Notes under the pieces: model-generated
Told to the model about the DNA's origin: nothing
The model's input: the letters and a program-made list of their open reading frames with translations, nothing else
Database searches by the model: none
In this document: positions 1 to 9,270 of the stretch, piece after piece
Layout: each line of letters begins with the position of its first letter
Position numbering within the stretch: the stretch's first letter is position 1
Made by a program: the position numbers and the translations under genes
Assembly: GCF_028294535.1 (NCBI RefSeq)
Contig: NZ_JAQBIE010000009.1
Span: 1-64,000 of the forward strand
Direction: 5' to 3'
Source of the DNA: Paracoccus onchidii
Lineage (GTDB): Bacteria; Pseudomonadota; Alphaproteobacteria; Rhodobacterales; Rhodobacteraceae
Length of the DNA stretch: 64,000 nt

Positions 1-126
1 CCATGCATAGAGAGAATGCGCGCTTACCCCGAGCCGTTGCGAAACCTCCGCAACCGGGTAGCCCCGCTCGGTGATCTGCGCGACCGCGTCACGCTTGAAC
101 TCGGCGCTGAAATTGCCTTTGCCCAT
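1..126 (-). CDS. IS3-family transposase OrfA, N-terminal fragment (cut by window edge)
   Basis: The first 42 codons of a protein read leftward off the window. It begins MGKGNFSAEFKRDAVAQITE and continues with RGYPVAEVSQRLGVSAHSLY. This is the helix-turn-helix start of IS3-family OrfA proteins (FSxEFKxxAV... VaxxLGVS), which bind the element ends and are normally followed by a frameshifted OrfB with the DDE integrase domain. The start ATG at 126 has a GGAGG sequence about 8 bases upstream (revcomp of cctcc at 132-136). The frame stays open to base 1, so the rest of OrfA and OrfB would lie outside. The element's outer end must lie between 127 and the stop of the DUF429 gene at 179. I could not define its inverted repeat because the other end is not visible. 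Confidence 0.85.
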   Translation of the reverse strand, partial: MGKGNFSAEFKRDAVAQITERGYPVAEVSQRLGVSAHSLYAW

Positions 127-178
127 CTCGGCCTCCTTGCCTCAAAATTAGGGAAGAAGGCGTCTACGAATCTAGGGG

Positions 179-736
179 CTATTCAAACCAAGGGTAGCGA
201 GCTCCGGGCACCACAAGTTCTATGTCATCTTCAAGGTCCGAGAAGAGATTCACAATCCATTTTCGATTGTGCCCCATGGCTGCACACCAAGCTGCAACGA
301 TGGCATCACCCTCGTGGTCTGCTCCTGAGCTTGCCAGTGCGTCTTGATAGAGCTCGCTGATTGCATTCTCGCCGGATACGCGGAGCAACAGCTTGGGGTG
401 GCTTTCGTAGACCGGCAATCCAAGTCGCTTGGCGACAATCGCGCCATTCAAGGTCATGGAGCTGTACAGGGAGTTTTGAGCGATAATCGAGTTGCCGCCA
501 TACCTGCGTCGCAGAGCATCGTCGCAGGCCCTCCCACCTTTTGGGGACCAGGCCAGGAGGGTGTCTATGCCGAGTGCAACCGCTGTTTTTGCATGAGGCT
601 GAAGCCAAGACAGCGCCTCAGCCGCATCGCGAACAGTCGCTTTGTCCACAATCTTTGGCATGTCAGAAACCACCTGAATCGCCGCGACACCGTTTTTTCC
701 TTTTCCGCCTGGATCGTATCCGAGAAACAGCGTCAT
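179..736 (-). CDS. DUF429-like (RNase H-fold) hypothetical protein
   Basis: A 185-residue protein that resembles the DUF429 / predicted RNase H-like nuclease family. It opens with a beta-strand and acidic motif LGYDPGGKGKNGVAAI (Asp8), has a second acidic strand GIDTLLAWSP (Asp58), a Glu in VYESHPK (Glu111), and a C-terminal ADHEGDAIVAAW (Asp140, Asp144). This order of acidic residues fits a two-metal RNase H fold. No substrate is established for the family. Base composition looks lower in GC than the core genes around it, and the gene sits beside an IS3 end, so it may be accessory cargo. The 178 bases between it and the MocR gene hold no gene I can recognise. Family call is from motif reading only. 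Confidence 0.6.
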   Translation of the reverse strand: MTLFLGYDPGGKGKNGVAAIQVVSDMPKIVDKATVRDAAEALSWLQPHAKTAVALGIDTLLAWSPKGGRACDDALRRRYGGNSIIAQNSLYSSMTLNGAIVAKRLGLPVYESHPKLLLRVSGENAISELYQDALASSGADHEGDAIVAAWCAAMGHNRKWIVNLFSDLEDDIELVVPGARYPWFE

Positions 737-914
737 GCTCTAAGCCTTCGTATTTTTTGGTGAATCATCCTGCTTATCGGAGAGCTTTGCGTCGGCTGAG
801 TTGTTGCGCAAGACTTGAACGTCCGGTTCGGGGAAGCTGCACTGCAGCGAGGCCAATTCCGGCGAACGCCGGCTCAGGGCCGACCCCTCCGCGATGCGAA
901 CCCTTGGCCCGTTC

Positions 915-2297
915 TTAGGCCATCGCCTTTTTTAGCGCCACATAGATGTGAGGATTGTCCATCTGGGCGACGTTGAAGCGCATGCAGCGATCAGCGTTTT
1001 CCGAGGGGCTGAAGACATTACCGGGCGCAAGTATCACGCCATCGGCCACGCAGCGCCTGGCGATTTCGCCCGTATCGATACCGTCGGAGAAACGGCACCA
1101 CAGGTAGAAGCCGCCGCGCGGCCTTATCAGGGGCGCGATGCCCAATAGTGCAAGCTGCGCGGTGGCACGCTTGCGGGCCGTCGCAAGCCGGCGGTGTAGA
1201 TTGGTCAGGTGCTTGCGATAGCCGCCGCCGATCAGCACCCCGGCCAGCAATTCGGCGGCTGCGGGGCTTGGGCCACCAAAGCTGGTAGCGACCTGCAGAT
1301 CAACCAGTGCCTCGATCCAGTCCGCGCGCCCCGCGATATAGCCGCAGCGCAACGAAGCCGACAGCGTCTTGGAGAACCCGCCGATCCGCAGCACCCGGTT
1401 CAGCCCGTCCAGCACAGCAAGGCGCGGCGATGGTTCGGGCTCCAAATCGGCGAAAGTTTCGTCTTCGACGATGGTCAGATCGTGGGCAGCTGCCAGCGAC
1501 AGCACACGATGGGCGTTCTGCGGTGAGATCGTTGCCCCGGTCGGATTATGCAGCGCCGAATTGGTGATATACAGGCGTGGTGTCTGTTGCATCGCGGCTG
1601 CGAAGGCGTGGGGGTCGGGGCCGTCTGGTCCGTAAGGCACGCTGATCACGTGCACCCGATGCGCCCGGAGCAGCGCGTGGAAATTGAAATAGCCCGGGTC
1701 GTCTACAAGTACGGTATCACCCGGATTCAGCAGCAGTCGGCAGATCAGGTCCATTGCCTGTGAGGCCGAGCCGGTCAGCATGACCTGATCGGGCGCAACC
1801 GGCAGGTTTTCTTCGGCAAAGCGGGTTTGCAGCACCCGCAGCAGCGCGTCGGAGCCCTGCGCACTGGCGTAACTGGTCAGCACGGCTCCGCCGGATTTTG
1901 CTAGCGCGCGCAGGCCCTTGCGCAGGGCCTCCTGTGGCATCCAATCCTCTGGCAACCAGCCGCAACCCGGTTGCAAGGTGCCGGGCCCTGCGTTCAGGGC
2001 CTGACGCGACACCCAGAACGGGTCAATATCGCGAGCGCGCGGCGGCCCCATCTGCGCCACCTTCATCGGCGGGATATTCGCCGCGGCGACGTAAAATCCC
2101 GACCCGCGCCGCGACCGTATCATCCCCTCAGCGGCCAGGCGGTCATAGGCCTCTACCACGGTCGAAGGCGACACGCCCATTACCTCGGCAAAGCGCCGGA
2201 TCGAGGGCACGCGGTCGCCAGGGCCAAGTGCGCGGCCAGCGATGCGGTCGCGCAACGCCTGCATCAGGGTTTCGGTTTTTGTCTTTGGCTGGCTCAT
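915..2297 (-). CDS. MocR-type PLP-dependent transcriptional regulator (GntR HTH plus aminotransferase fold)
   Basis: About 460 residues. The N-terminal 70 residues are a GntR winged helix (GRALGPGDRVPSIRRFAEVM, then GVSPSTVVEAYDRLAAEGMI and RSRRGSGFYV). The rest has the fold-type I aminotransferase domain, with HNPTGATISP, the VEDETFADLE strand and the PLP-lysine region IGGFSKTLSASLRCGY. MocR proteins use bound PLP to sense an amine or vitamin metabolite and regulate a neighbouring gene. Here the divergent neighbour is an EamA exporter, and a near-perfect 22-bp palindrome lies between them. I chose ATG at 2297 (MSQPKTKTETLMQAL); an in-frame GTG at 2321 would add eight residues and would almost touch the palindrome. 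No strong ribosome site supports either start. Confidence 0.88.
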   Translation of the reverse strand: MSQPKTKTETLMQALRDRIAGRALGPGDRVPSIRRFAEVMGVSPSTVVEAYDRLAAEGMIRSRRGSGFYVAAANIPPMKVAQMGPPRARDIDPFWVSRQALNAGPGTLQPGCGWLPEDWMPQEALRKGLRALAKSGGAVLTSYASAQGSDALLRVLQTRFAEENLPVAPDQVMLTGSASQAMDLICRLLLNPGDTVLVDDPGYFNFHALLRAHRVHVISVPYGPDGPDPHAFAAAMQQTPRLYITNSALHNPTGATISPQNAHRVLSLAAAHDLTIVEDETFADLEPEPSPRLAVLDGLNRVLRIGGFSKTLSASLRCGYIAGRADWIEALVDLQVATSFGGPSPAAAELLAGVLIGGGYRKHLTNLHRRLATARKRATAQLALLGIAPLIRPRGGFYLWCRFSDGIDTGEIARRCVADGVILAPGNVFSPSENADRCMRFNVAQMDNPHIYVALKKAMA

Positions 2298-2328
2298 CGG
2301 TCGCGAGATTGTTTGGGTCACATTGGCA

Positions 2329-2350
2329 ATACAGTTTGTTCAAATTGTAT
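2329..2350. promoter_or_regulatory. Palindromic operator between mocR and eamA genes
   Basis: ATACAGTTTG-tt-CAAATTGTAT is an inverted repeat with 10-bp arms and one mismatched pair. It lies in the short divergent intergenic region. A -35-like TTGGCA (2323-2328) sits immediately left of it, and a TTGTAT (2345-2350) within it could serve as the -10 for the exporter gene. A protein bound here would sit on top of that promoter. Assignment to the MocR regulator is inferred from position and symmetry. Confidence 0.55.
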
Positions 2351-2402
2351 GGGATTGTTTCTATCGCGGCCAGCCATGATCGCCTACCCCAAGGCAAAAC
2401 GG

Positions 2403-3275
2403 ATGGGCATGATGGAACAGAGACTGGCGGGATGGAGCAGCGGGTTTATCGGGGTGCTGATTTTCAGCGGATCGCTGCCGGCGACGCGCGTGGCGGTTGC
2501 GGATTTCTCACCCCTGTTTCTGACGGGCGCGCGGGCGGTGATCGCCGCCATGCTGGGCGGATTGGCGCTGTCAATGCTGCGTCAAACACGACCCGGGCGG
2601 CGCGACGTTCTGCCCCTGATCATCGTTTCGCTCGGCGTAGTGATCGGCTTTCCGCTGTTGACCGCACTGGCGCTGGAGCAAGTTACGGCCGCGCACTCCA
2701 TTGTGTTCATCGGGTTACTCCCACTGGCGACGGCGCTGTTTGGCGTGATCCGTGGCGGAGAGCGCCCCCGCCCGGCCTTCTGGCTGTTTTCGCTGCTTGG
2801 TGCGGCGACGGTTGCGGGTTTTGCGCTGTCGCAAGGCGGTGAGGGAACATTTCAGGGCGATGTTTTGATGCTGGGTGCGATCGTTGTTTGCGGGTTGAGC
2901 TATGCAGAAGGTGCAACACTGTCGCGGCGCCTTGGCGGCTGGCAGGTCATTTCCTGGGCACTGCTTCTCTCTTTACCGTTCATGGCCGGACTGGCCGCGA
3001 TCACATGGCCGGGAAGCCTGCGCGCCGTGACCTTGCCTGGATGGCTGGGCCTTTGTTATGTCGCCATCTTCAGCATGCTGGTCGGGTTTGTCTTCTGGTA
3101 TCGCGGGCTGGCCCTCGGCGGAATCGCGGGGGTTGGTCAGTTGCAGCTGCTGCAGCCCTTCTTTGGCCTGTTGCTGGCCGCACTCCTGCTGGACGAACCT
3201 GTCGCATGGCCGATGATCGCCAGTGCGTTAGCCGTCGTTCTTTGCGTCGCGGGAGCGAAGAGGTACGCCGCCTGA
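2403..3275 (+). CDS. EamA/DMT-family transporter
   Basis: About 290 residues with roughly ten hydrophobic segments and the two-repeat EamA architecture (metabolite exporters of the drug/metabolite transporter superfamily). Early sequence MEQRLAGWSSGFIGVLIFSG and the ITWPGSLRAV...LCYVAIFSMLVGFVFWYRGL segment of the second repeat are typical. Likely exports an amino acid or related small molecule from the cytoplasm; the substrate cannot be read. The start is uncertain among in-frame ATGs at 2376, 2403, 2409 and 2412; AAGG at about 2391-2394 favours 2403. The divergent MocR gene and the palindrome at 2329-2350 suggest control by that regulator. Its stop codon is only 4 bp before the left end of an IS5-family element. 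Confidence 0.85.
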   Translation: MGMMEQRLAGWSSGFIGVLIFSGSLPATRVAVADFSPLFLTGARAVIAAMLGGLALSMLRQTRPGRRDVLPLIIVSLGVVIGFPLLTALALEQVTAAHSIVFIGLLPLATALFGVIRGGERPRPAFWLFSLLGAATVAGFALSQGGEGTFQGDVLMLGAIVVCGLSYAEGATLSRRLGGWQVISWALLLSLPFMAGLAAITWPGSLRAVTLPGWLGLCYVAIFSMLVGFVFWYRGLALGGIAGVGQLQLLQPFFGLLLAALLLDEPVAWPMIASALAVVLCVAGAKRYAA

Positions 3276-3279
3276 AACC

Positions 3280-4330
3280 GGCCTTGTTGCGCTAATCGAA
3301 CGAGAGGATGAGGATCCCCTTTCCCCATCGGTTTCAGGCCAAGGCTTCGACCGCAGCTCTTCCGAGGGCCGAGCAGCGGTTCATGATGACGATACGGATT
3401 TGGATTTCGGCGGTCTGGCGGTCGGGATCGCGTGACATGATCCGTTCGCCGCAGAGCTTCAAGCGGTTCATTTGGGCTTCGACGCGACTTCGCGCGTGGT
3501 AGCCGCCCCACTTTTTCCAGATCGAATGCCCCAAGCGGCCTGTCGCCTTGAGGATGTCATTGCGCGAGATCGCGGCCGGGCAATCCGGCTTCCAAGCGCG
3601 ACCATTGCGACGGATCGGTATGATCGGCTCCGCTCCGCGCTCGAGTATTGCCGCATGGCAGCGGCGGGTGTCATAGGCGTCGTCGGCAGTGACCGTCTCG
3701 ACGGTTTCGTTGGCGGGGATCTGGGACAACAGCTCTGGAAGGATGGGGCTGTCTCCCTGCCGGCTCGACGTGAACTCAACCCCGCGAATGTCGCCTGTCG
3801 CGGTGTCCATCGCCAGATGAACCTTCCGCCATTCCCGCCTGCGCGTCGCACCATGCTTGCGGGCCAGCCACTCGCCGTCGCCGCGAAAGCGGATACCGGT
3901 ACGATCAACCAACAGCTTCAGCGGCTGGCCAGAGCACCGGTACGGGTTCTGAATCCTGATGCGGGCCTGGCGGCGACACAGCGTCGAATAGTCGGGCGCC
4001 GGCCAGTCGAGCCCCGCCATTTCGATTAGGCTCGCAACCAGCCCGACGGTCTGACGCAGCGGCAGGCCGAACAGGACTTTTAACGTGAGACAGGTCTGGA
4101 TTGCGCTGTCGGAGAAGGTCTCCGGGTGCCCGCGCCTTCCGCTGCGCCCTGCATGCCAGGGCATCTCCGGATCAAACCAGACTGACAGTGAGCCGCGTCT
4201 CCGTAGGGAAGCGTTATAGTCGGACCAGTTCGTCGTGCGGTAGCGGGAGTTCACAGGCTTGGGCATGCCAGAGATCTAACTATCCGGATTCCCGAACTGA
4301 ATCCCTCTCACCGATATGTGCAACAAGGCC
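3280..4330 (-). mobile_element. Complete IS5-family insertion sequence (IS903-like), 1051 bp
   Basis: The element is bounded by imperfect inverted repeats. The left end begins GGCCTTGTTGCGCTAATCG at 3280, and the right end read inward from 4330 begins GGCCTTGTTGCACATATCG. The first 11 bases are identical, and the match continues with gaps to a shared GAGAGG about 27 bases in. A single transposase gene fills the interior. The nine bases outside each end (CCTGAAACC left, CGGGCGAAG right) do not match, so no target duplication is visible; recombination or a deletion beside the element would explain this. Confidence 0.85.
3334..4266 (-). CDS. IS5-family transposase
   Basis: 310 residues, full length for the IS903-like group of IS5. 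It opens MPKPVNSRYRTTNWSDYNAS and continues LRRRGSLSVWFD, the typical N-terminal pattern. The DDE catalytic triad is visible: Asp121 in LLVDRTGIRF, Asp195 in TADDAYDTR, and Glu263 in RSRVEAQMNRLK. It cuts and joins the element ends. The frame is uninterrupted, so the protein could be active. Confidence 0.93.
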   Translation of the reverse strand: MPKPVNSRYRTTNWSDYNASLRRRGSLSVWFDPEMPWHAGRSGRRGHPETFSDSAIQTCLTLKVLFGLPLRQTVGLVASLIEMAGLDWPAPDYSTLCRRQARIRIQNPYRCSGQPLKLLVDRTGIRFRGDGEWLARKHGATRRREWRKVHLAMDTATGDIRGVEFTSSRQGDSPILPELLSQIPANETVETVTADDAYDTRRCHAAILERGAEPIIPIRRNGRAWKPDCPAAISRNDILKATGRLGHSIWKKWGGYHARSRVEAQMNRLKLCGERIMSRDPDRQTAEIQIRIVIMNRCSALGRAAVEALA

Positions 4331-4602
4331 CGGGCGAAGGCATTTGATGGAGCTATTAACTTCAAGGATACGACAAAAAATCGGAAAAACCGAATCAGCA
4401 CCGCTCACTTGAAGCGTTTCAGCACCCTGAACTCGCCAAAACCAATCGTGGCGCGTGATATCAATGGAGGGTGGAGAGTTTTTCGCTCAAACAGCAAGCC
4501 TACCACAACGCCAAGCAAAAACCCAAAGGGGGACCGCAAGGAGGACTGGGAAAAACCAAACCAACCTAAGCGATTGAAAAACATCAATTTTCAACGATAT
4601 TT
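4331..4602. other. AT-richer spacer between IS right end and tRNA-Leu
   Basis: 272 bases, visibly richer in A runs than the flanks. A 60-codon open frame on the minus strand (4405-4587) would encode a short hydrophobic peptide but has no ribosome site and no recognisable similarity, so I do not call it. Nothing else is seen here. Confidence 0.5.
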
Positions 4603-4689
4603 TGGTGCGGTCGAGAAGACTCGAACTTCCACTCCGGTTAAGGAACAGCGACCTCAACGCTGCGCGTCTACCAATTCCGCCACGACCGC
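4603..4689 (-). tRNA. tRNA-Leu (anticodon GAG)
   Basis: Read on the minus strand it begins GCGGTCGTGGCGGAATTGGT and ends TCGACCGC-A-CCA. The acceptor stem GCGGTCG/CGACCGC is perfect, the anticodon arm is CAGCG-TTGAGGT-CGCTG giving GAG, there is a long variable arm (GTTCCTTAACCGGAG region) as expected for a class II tRNA, and the T arm reads GTGGAAGTTCGAGTCTTCTC. CCA is encoded. The length is 87 bases. Confidence 0.97.
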
Positions 4690-4818
4690 ATCCGGGCAGT
4701 GCCGCGGGTCTTAGCCCAGCCGCACGGAAATGAAAAGAGGGATTTTACGCCCCTGAACATTTGGCTTTCGCATCGCCGGCGCTTGACGATCGCGGCCTTT
4801 CGGGCCAATTGCGCTGGC

Positions 4819-5463
4819 ATGGTTGAATGGATCATCAGCGAAGGCCTGACAGGCTATGACGATGCGGTTGCCTTCATGGAGGCGCGCGTCGCCGCCATCC
4901 ATCAGGGCAGCGCGGATGAACTTGTCTGGCTGGTCGAGCATCCGCCCCTGTATACGGCCGGCACCAGCGCGCAGGCATCCGATCTGCTGGATGCACGATT
5001 CCCGGTCCATGCTGCCGGGCGCGGCGGGCAATATACCTATCACGGCCCCGGACAACGGATCGTCTATGTGATGCTGGATCTGAACCGGCGCGGCAAGGAT
5101 GTCCGCCGCTTCGTCTCCAGGCTGGAACAATGGGTCATCGCCGCCCTTTCGGAATTCGGCGTTCAGGCCGAAATTCGTGAGGGTCGTGTCGGGGTCTGGG
5201 TGCCGCGCCCCGAGAAACCGGCCCTGCCCGACGGCTCTGCGCGCGAGGACAAGATTGCCGCGATCGGCGTCAAACTGCGCTGCTGGATCAGCTTTCATGG
5301 CATTTCGATCAATGTCGAACCCGATCTGGAACATTACGGCGGCATCGTGCCCTGCGGCATCAACGGCCATGGCGTGACCAGCCTTGTCGATCTGGGCCTG
5401 CCCGTCAGCATGAGCGACCTTGACGTCGCGCTGCGCGACAGCTTTGAGCGCGTCTTCGACTGA
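4819..5463 (+). CDS. lipB: Lipoyl(octanoyl) transferase
   Basis: 214 residues. LipB moves octanoate from acyl carrier protein to lipoyl domains of 2-oxoacid dehydrogenases and the glycine cleavage H protein, the first step of lipoate assembly in the cytoplasm. Signature sequences are present: [17 protein letters not shown] (about residues 67-83), [15 protein letters not shown] with catalytic Lys152, and [16 protein letters not shown] with catalytic Cys179. The ATG at 4819 ([10 protein letters not shown]) gives the usual family length; the frame is open upstream but those 40 codons run into the tRNA-Leu flank and are not conserved-looking. It stands alone between tRNA-Leu and the cytochrome c gene. 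Confidence 0.95.
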   Translation: MVEWIISEGLTGYDDAVAFMEARVAAIHQGSADELVWLVEHPPLYTAGTSAQASDLLDARFPVHAAGRGGQYTYHGPGQRIVYVMLDLNRRGKDVRRFVSRLEQWVIAALSEFGVQAEIREGRVGVWVPRPEKPALPDGSAREDKIAAIGVKLRCWISFHGISINVEPDLEHYGGIVPCGINGHGVTSLVDLGLPVSMSDLDVALRDSFERVFD

Positions 5464-5586
5464 AATCCACGACAGCTACAGATTGCCGCATACGACCTTT
5501 CTAGGGATGGAAATGAGATTTTCACGCCCTATAGAGGTAGGGACCGTTATTTGAATGGAATTAACTGGTTTAGCGAGGAGACAAGA

Positions 5587-6015
5587 ATGAAACTTGTAAT
5601 GATCGGCACCCTTCTGGGCGCGACCCTAGCCATGCCCGCGTTTGCCCAGGACGGCGATGTCGCCGCGGGCGAAAAGGAATTTCGCAAGTGCAAAGCCTGC
5701 CACATGATCGAATCACCCGAGGGTGAATCCATCGTCAAGGGCGGCAAGACCGGCCCCAACCTTTACGGCATCATCGGCCGCGCGGCCGGCAGCGAGGAAG
5801 GCTTCAAATATTCTGACGCCCTGGTCGAATTGCAGGCCTCGGGCGAGGTCTGGACCGTCGAGGATCTGGCCGCCTATATCACCGACCCTAACACTTTCGT
5901 GCGCGAGAAGACCGGTGACGACAAGGCCAAGACCAAGATGACCTTTAAAATGCGGAAGAATCAGGCGGATGTTGCGGCCTATCTTGCCAGCGTCTCGCCC
6001 GACGCGGCCGAGTAA
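5587..6015 (+). CDS. cycA: Cytochrome c-550 (class I c-type cytochrome)
   Basis: 142 residues: a signal peptide (about residues 1-20, ending AMPAFA) and a mature domain starting QDGDVAAGEKEF. The haem site is Cys35-Lys-Ala-Cys38-His39 and the sixth ligand is Met118 in KTKMTFKM. From memory, the mature sequence closely resembles Paracoccus denitrificans cytochrome c-550 (GEKEFxKCKACHMI, KGGKTGPNLYG, EEGFKY, KTKMTFKMxKNQADV). It carries electrons in the periplasm between the bc1 complex and oxidases or denitrification enzymes. A GAGGAGA ribosome site precedes ATG 5587. It is followed by a hairpin and then the cytochrome oxidase subunit I gene, the same order reported for cycA-ctaDII in P. denitrificans. 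Confidence 0.93.
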   Translation: MKLVMIGTLLGATLAMPAFAQDGDVAAGEKEFRKCKACHMIESPEGESIVKGGKTGPNLYGIIGRAAGSEEGFKYSDALVELQASGEVWTVEDLAAYITDPNTFVREKTGDDKAKTKMTFKMRKNQADVAAYLASVSPDAAE

Positions 6016-6025
6016 AAGCACCCAC

Positions 6026-6050
6026 ACTGCGGCCTAAGGTCGCAGTTTCG
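6026..6050 (+). terminator. Hairpin after cytochrome c gene
   Basis: ACTGCGGCC-TAA-GGTCGCAGT forms a 9-bp stem (one G-T pair) with a 3-base loop, starting 10 bases after the stop codon and followed by only two or three T. It could be a weak terminator or a 3' stabiliser that separates the cytochrome c message from ctaD. Confidence 0.5.
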
Positions 6051-6194
6051 GGCCACATCGCTCCCGCTGAATGTGATATTCTTGCGGGAGCTTTCAATTT
6101 TCCGATACCGCGATCCATTGCCGGGTGCGCGGCGCTGGTCTAGAAGAAGCGCGGAACTATGCCGGTCTGCCAGACCGGCTCGAAGACATTCTGA

Positions 6195-7882
<1,688 letters not shown>

Positions 7883-7883
<1 letters not shown>

Positions 7884-8386
7884 TGCCCTATGAATGGATA
7901 CACACGGCCCCGGATGATTCCGGGGCCGTTTCGTTTGAGCTGAGGTTATGGCCGTTCCGGTCCCTGCCCCGCCGCGGCTTTGTCTGGTTCATTTCAGTTA
8001 CGGCGGTTCTGATCGCACTGCCGATGATCGCCGTGCTTGGAACCGTGGTTTTATGGGGATTGCTGCCTTTTGTCGCGCTGACGCTTTGGGGCCTGTGGCA
8101 TGGGCTGCAACGCAGCTATCGCAGCGGTGAAACCCAGGAAATCCTGTCACTGAACGATCGCAGTCTGAATCTGACCCGCCATGATACGGGCCGGGCCGAT
8201 CGGGTCTGGACGACCAACAGCTACTGGGTGCGCGCAATGCTGCGCGATGGTCCGGTCGAAGACTATCTGACACTGACCGACGGACAGCGCGAAATCGAGC
8301 TGGGGGCGTTTCTGACACCTGAAGAACGCCGGGCATTGTGCCGTGAACTTCAGCGCAATCTGCAAATCGTCCGGCAGGCCCGGTAA
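7883..8386 (+). CDS. DUF2244 domain membrane protein
   Basis: 167 residues starting MPYEWIHTAPDD, with two adjacent hydrophobic helices (about residues 37-75, GFVWFISVTAVLIALPMIAV and LWGLLPFVALTLWGL) and a soluble C-terminal part. DUF2244 proteins are small integral membrane proteins often coded near cytochrome oxidase genes in alphaproteobacteria; function unknown. The start codon overlaps the ctaD stop (TGATG), so translation is probably coupled. A strong terminator-like hairpin lies inside codons 8-16, so much ctaD transcription may stop before this gene. Confidence 0.85.
7904..7936 (+). terminator. Strong rho-independent-type hairpin inside the start of the DUF2244 gene
   Basis: ACGGCCCCGGA-TGAT-TCCGGGGCCGT is a perfect 11-bp stem with a 4-base loop, followed by TTCGTTT. 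It begins 20 bases after the ctaD stop, the expected place for the ctaD terminator, yet it falls within codons of the next gene. Confidence 0.75.
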
Positions 8387-8392
8387 CCCATA

Positions 8393-8581
8393 TCAGTCGC
8401 CCTCGACCTTATTGGGCAGACCGTCCAGTCCGGTCGATGCGAAATCTTCAAGCTGATCTTCGGACATGCTGTCATACATGTCGCGCGAAGCGCCCTGCAG
8501 GTCGCTGACCGGGGTTTCTCCGCGTTTTGCGGAAAGGGCCGCACCTGCGGCCCTTTGTTGTGCTTTTGACTTGGCGGGCAT
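8393..8581 (-). CDS. DUF3008-family small protein
   Basis: 62 residues, MPAKSKAQQRAAGAALSAKR followed by GETPVSDLQGASRDMYDSMS and an acidic tail. The MPAKSKAQQ(R/K)AAGAAL start is the DUF3008 hallmark; small basic-then-acidic proteins of unknown function. ATG at 8581 is preceded by AGGAGGTCAGA, a strong ribosome site, and I prefer it to the upstream in-frame codons. A perfect 10-bp hairpin lies within codons 9-16 and reads as a terminator on the opposite strand. Confidence 0.8.
   Translation of the reverse strand: MPAKSKAQQRAAGAALSAKRGETPVSDLQGASRDMYDSMSEDQLEDFASTGLDGLPNKVEGD
8533..8570 (+). terminator. Terminator-like hairpin (plus strand) inside the DUF3008 gene
   Basis: AAAGGGCCGC-ACCT-GCGGCCCTTT is a perfect 10-bp stem followed on the plus strand by GTTGTGCTTTTGAC. 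It could end the ctaD-DUF2244 transcript about 150 bases beyond the DUF2244 stop, while lying within codons of the antisense gene. Confidence 0.5.
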
Positions 8582-8628
8582 TCTGACCTCCTGCCGTGAC
8601 AACGCGCGGCAGGGGCAGGTGGTTTCGC

Positions 8629-9093
8629 CTAGCCCAGAAGTCGTGCCTTGACCATTGCGCCGACACTTCCGAAATCCATCTGCCCGGCATAGCGGTTGCG
8701 TAGCTCCGCCATGACGCGCCCCATGTCGCGAATGCTGCCGGCCTCAAGCTGGGCGATGACCTCATCTACCGCGGCTGCGGCTTCGTCGTCACTTAGCTGA
8801 CGGGGCAGGAATTCCTGAATGACGCTGATTTCGCCTTCTTCTTGCTGCGCAAGCTCCAGCCGCCCACCCTCTTCATAGGCCTTGGCAGATTCCTGACGCT
8901 GCTTGACCATTTTGGACAGAATCGCAATCAGGTCCGTATCTGCCAATTCGCCCCCGTCACCATCGGTGCCGCGGGCCGCAATCTCGCGATCTTTCACCGC
9001 CGCACCGATCAGGCGCAACGTGGACAGGCGTTCGCTTGCGCGCGCCTTCATGGCCTCTTTGGTGGCGGCTTGCAGTCTGCCTCGCAAATCCAT
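8629..9093 (-). CDS. GatB/YqeY domain protein
   Basis: 154 residues matching YqeY: MDLRGRLQAATKEAMKARAS, then ERLSTLRLIGAAVKDREI, the KQRQESAKAYEEGGR segment, and the LSDDEAAAAVDEVIAQ region ending DFGSVGAMVKARLLG. It has the helical tail domain of GatB and is thought to bind tRNA, but the role of the free protein is not established. Full length for the family. It is transcribed away from carA, and in many proteobacteria yqeY neighbours carA or rpoD/dnaG. A short hairpin (CCTGCCG/CGGCAGG, 8590-8613) lies after its stop. Confidence 0.9.
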   Translation of the reverse strand: MDLRGRLQAATKEAMKARASERLSTLRLIGAAVKDREIAARGTDGDGGELADTDLIAILSKMVKQRQESAKAYEEGGRLELAQQEEGEISVIQEFLPRQLSDDEAAAAVDEVIAQLEAGSIRDMGRVMAELRNRYAGQMDFGSVGAMVKARLLG

Positions 9094-9172
9094 CTGTCTA
9101 TCCTTTGGGCAACCCCATTGGGCACATGATCTGCACGTGCCGGAAAGCTGGCGATTTAGGCAAGCGCGACCA

Positions 9173-9178
9173 TATAAT
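9173..9178 (+). promoter_or_regulatory. Possible carA -10 element
   Basis: A consensus TATAAT at 9173-9178, about 93 bases before the carA start. No good -35 lies 16-18 bases upstream, so this is only a candidate. It is the best -10 in the divergent yqeY-carA region. Confidence 0.25.
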
Positions 9179-9270
9179 CAAGAGAAGACATCGCGTCATT
9201 GTCACCGCCCGACTTGACCTCGGGGCGTTACGACCCTATTCACCGGCTGATTTCAGACAGAGGTGCCGAC

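Noticed and set aside
742..914. IS relic at GTTGTTGCGCAA (about 801-812), similar to the IS5 end
   Set aside because: Only about nine bases match the inverted repeat and there is no second end or transposase remnant.
3271..4339. Target-site duplication around the IS5-type element
   Set aside because: The nine flanking bases on each side do not match.
4405..4587. A 60-residue hydrophobic open frame in the spacer right of the IS
   Set aside because: No ribosome site, AT-rich context, no known family; one hydrophobic stretch is not enough.
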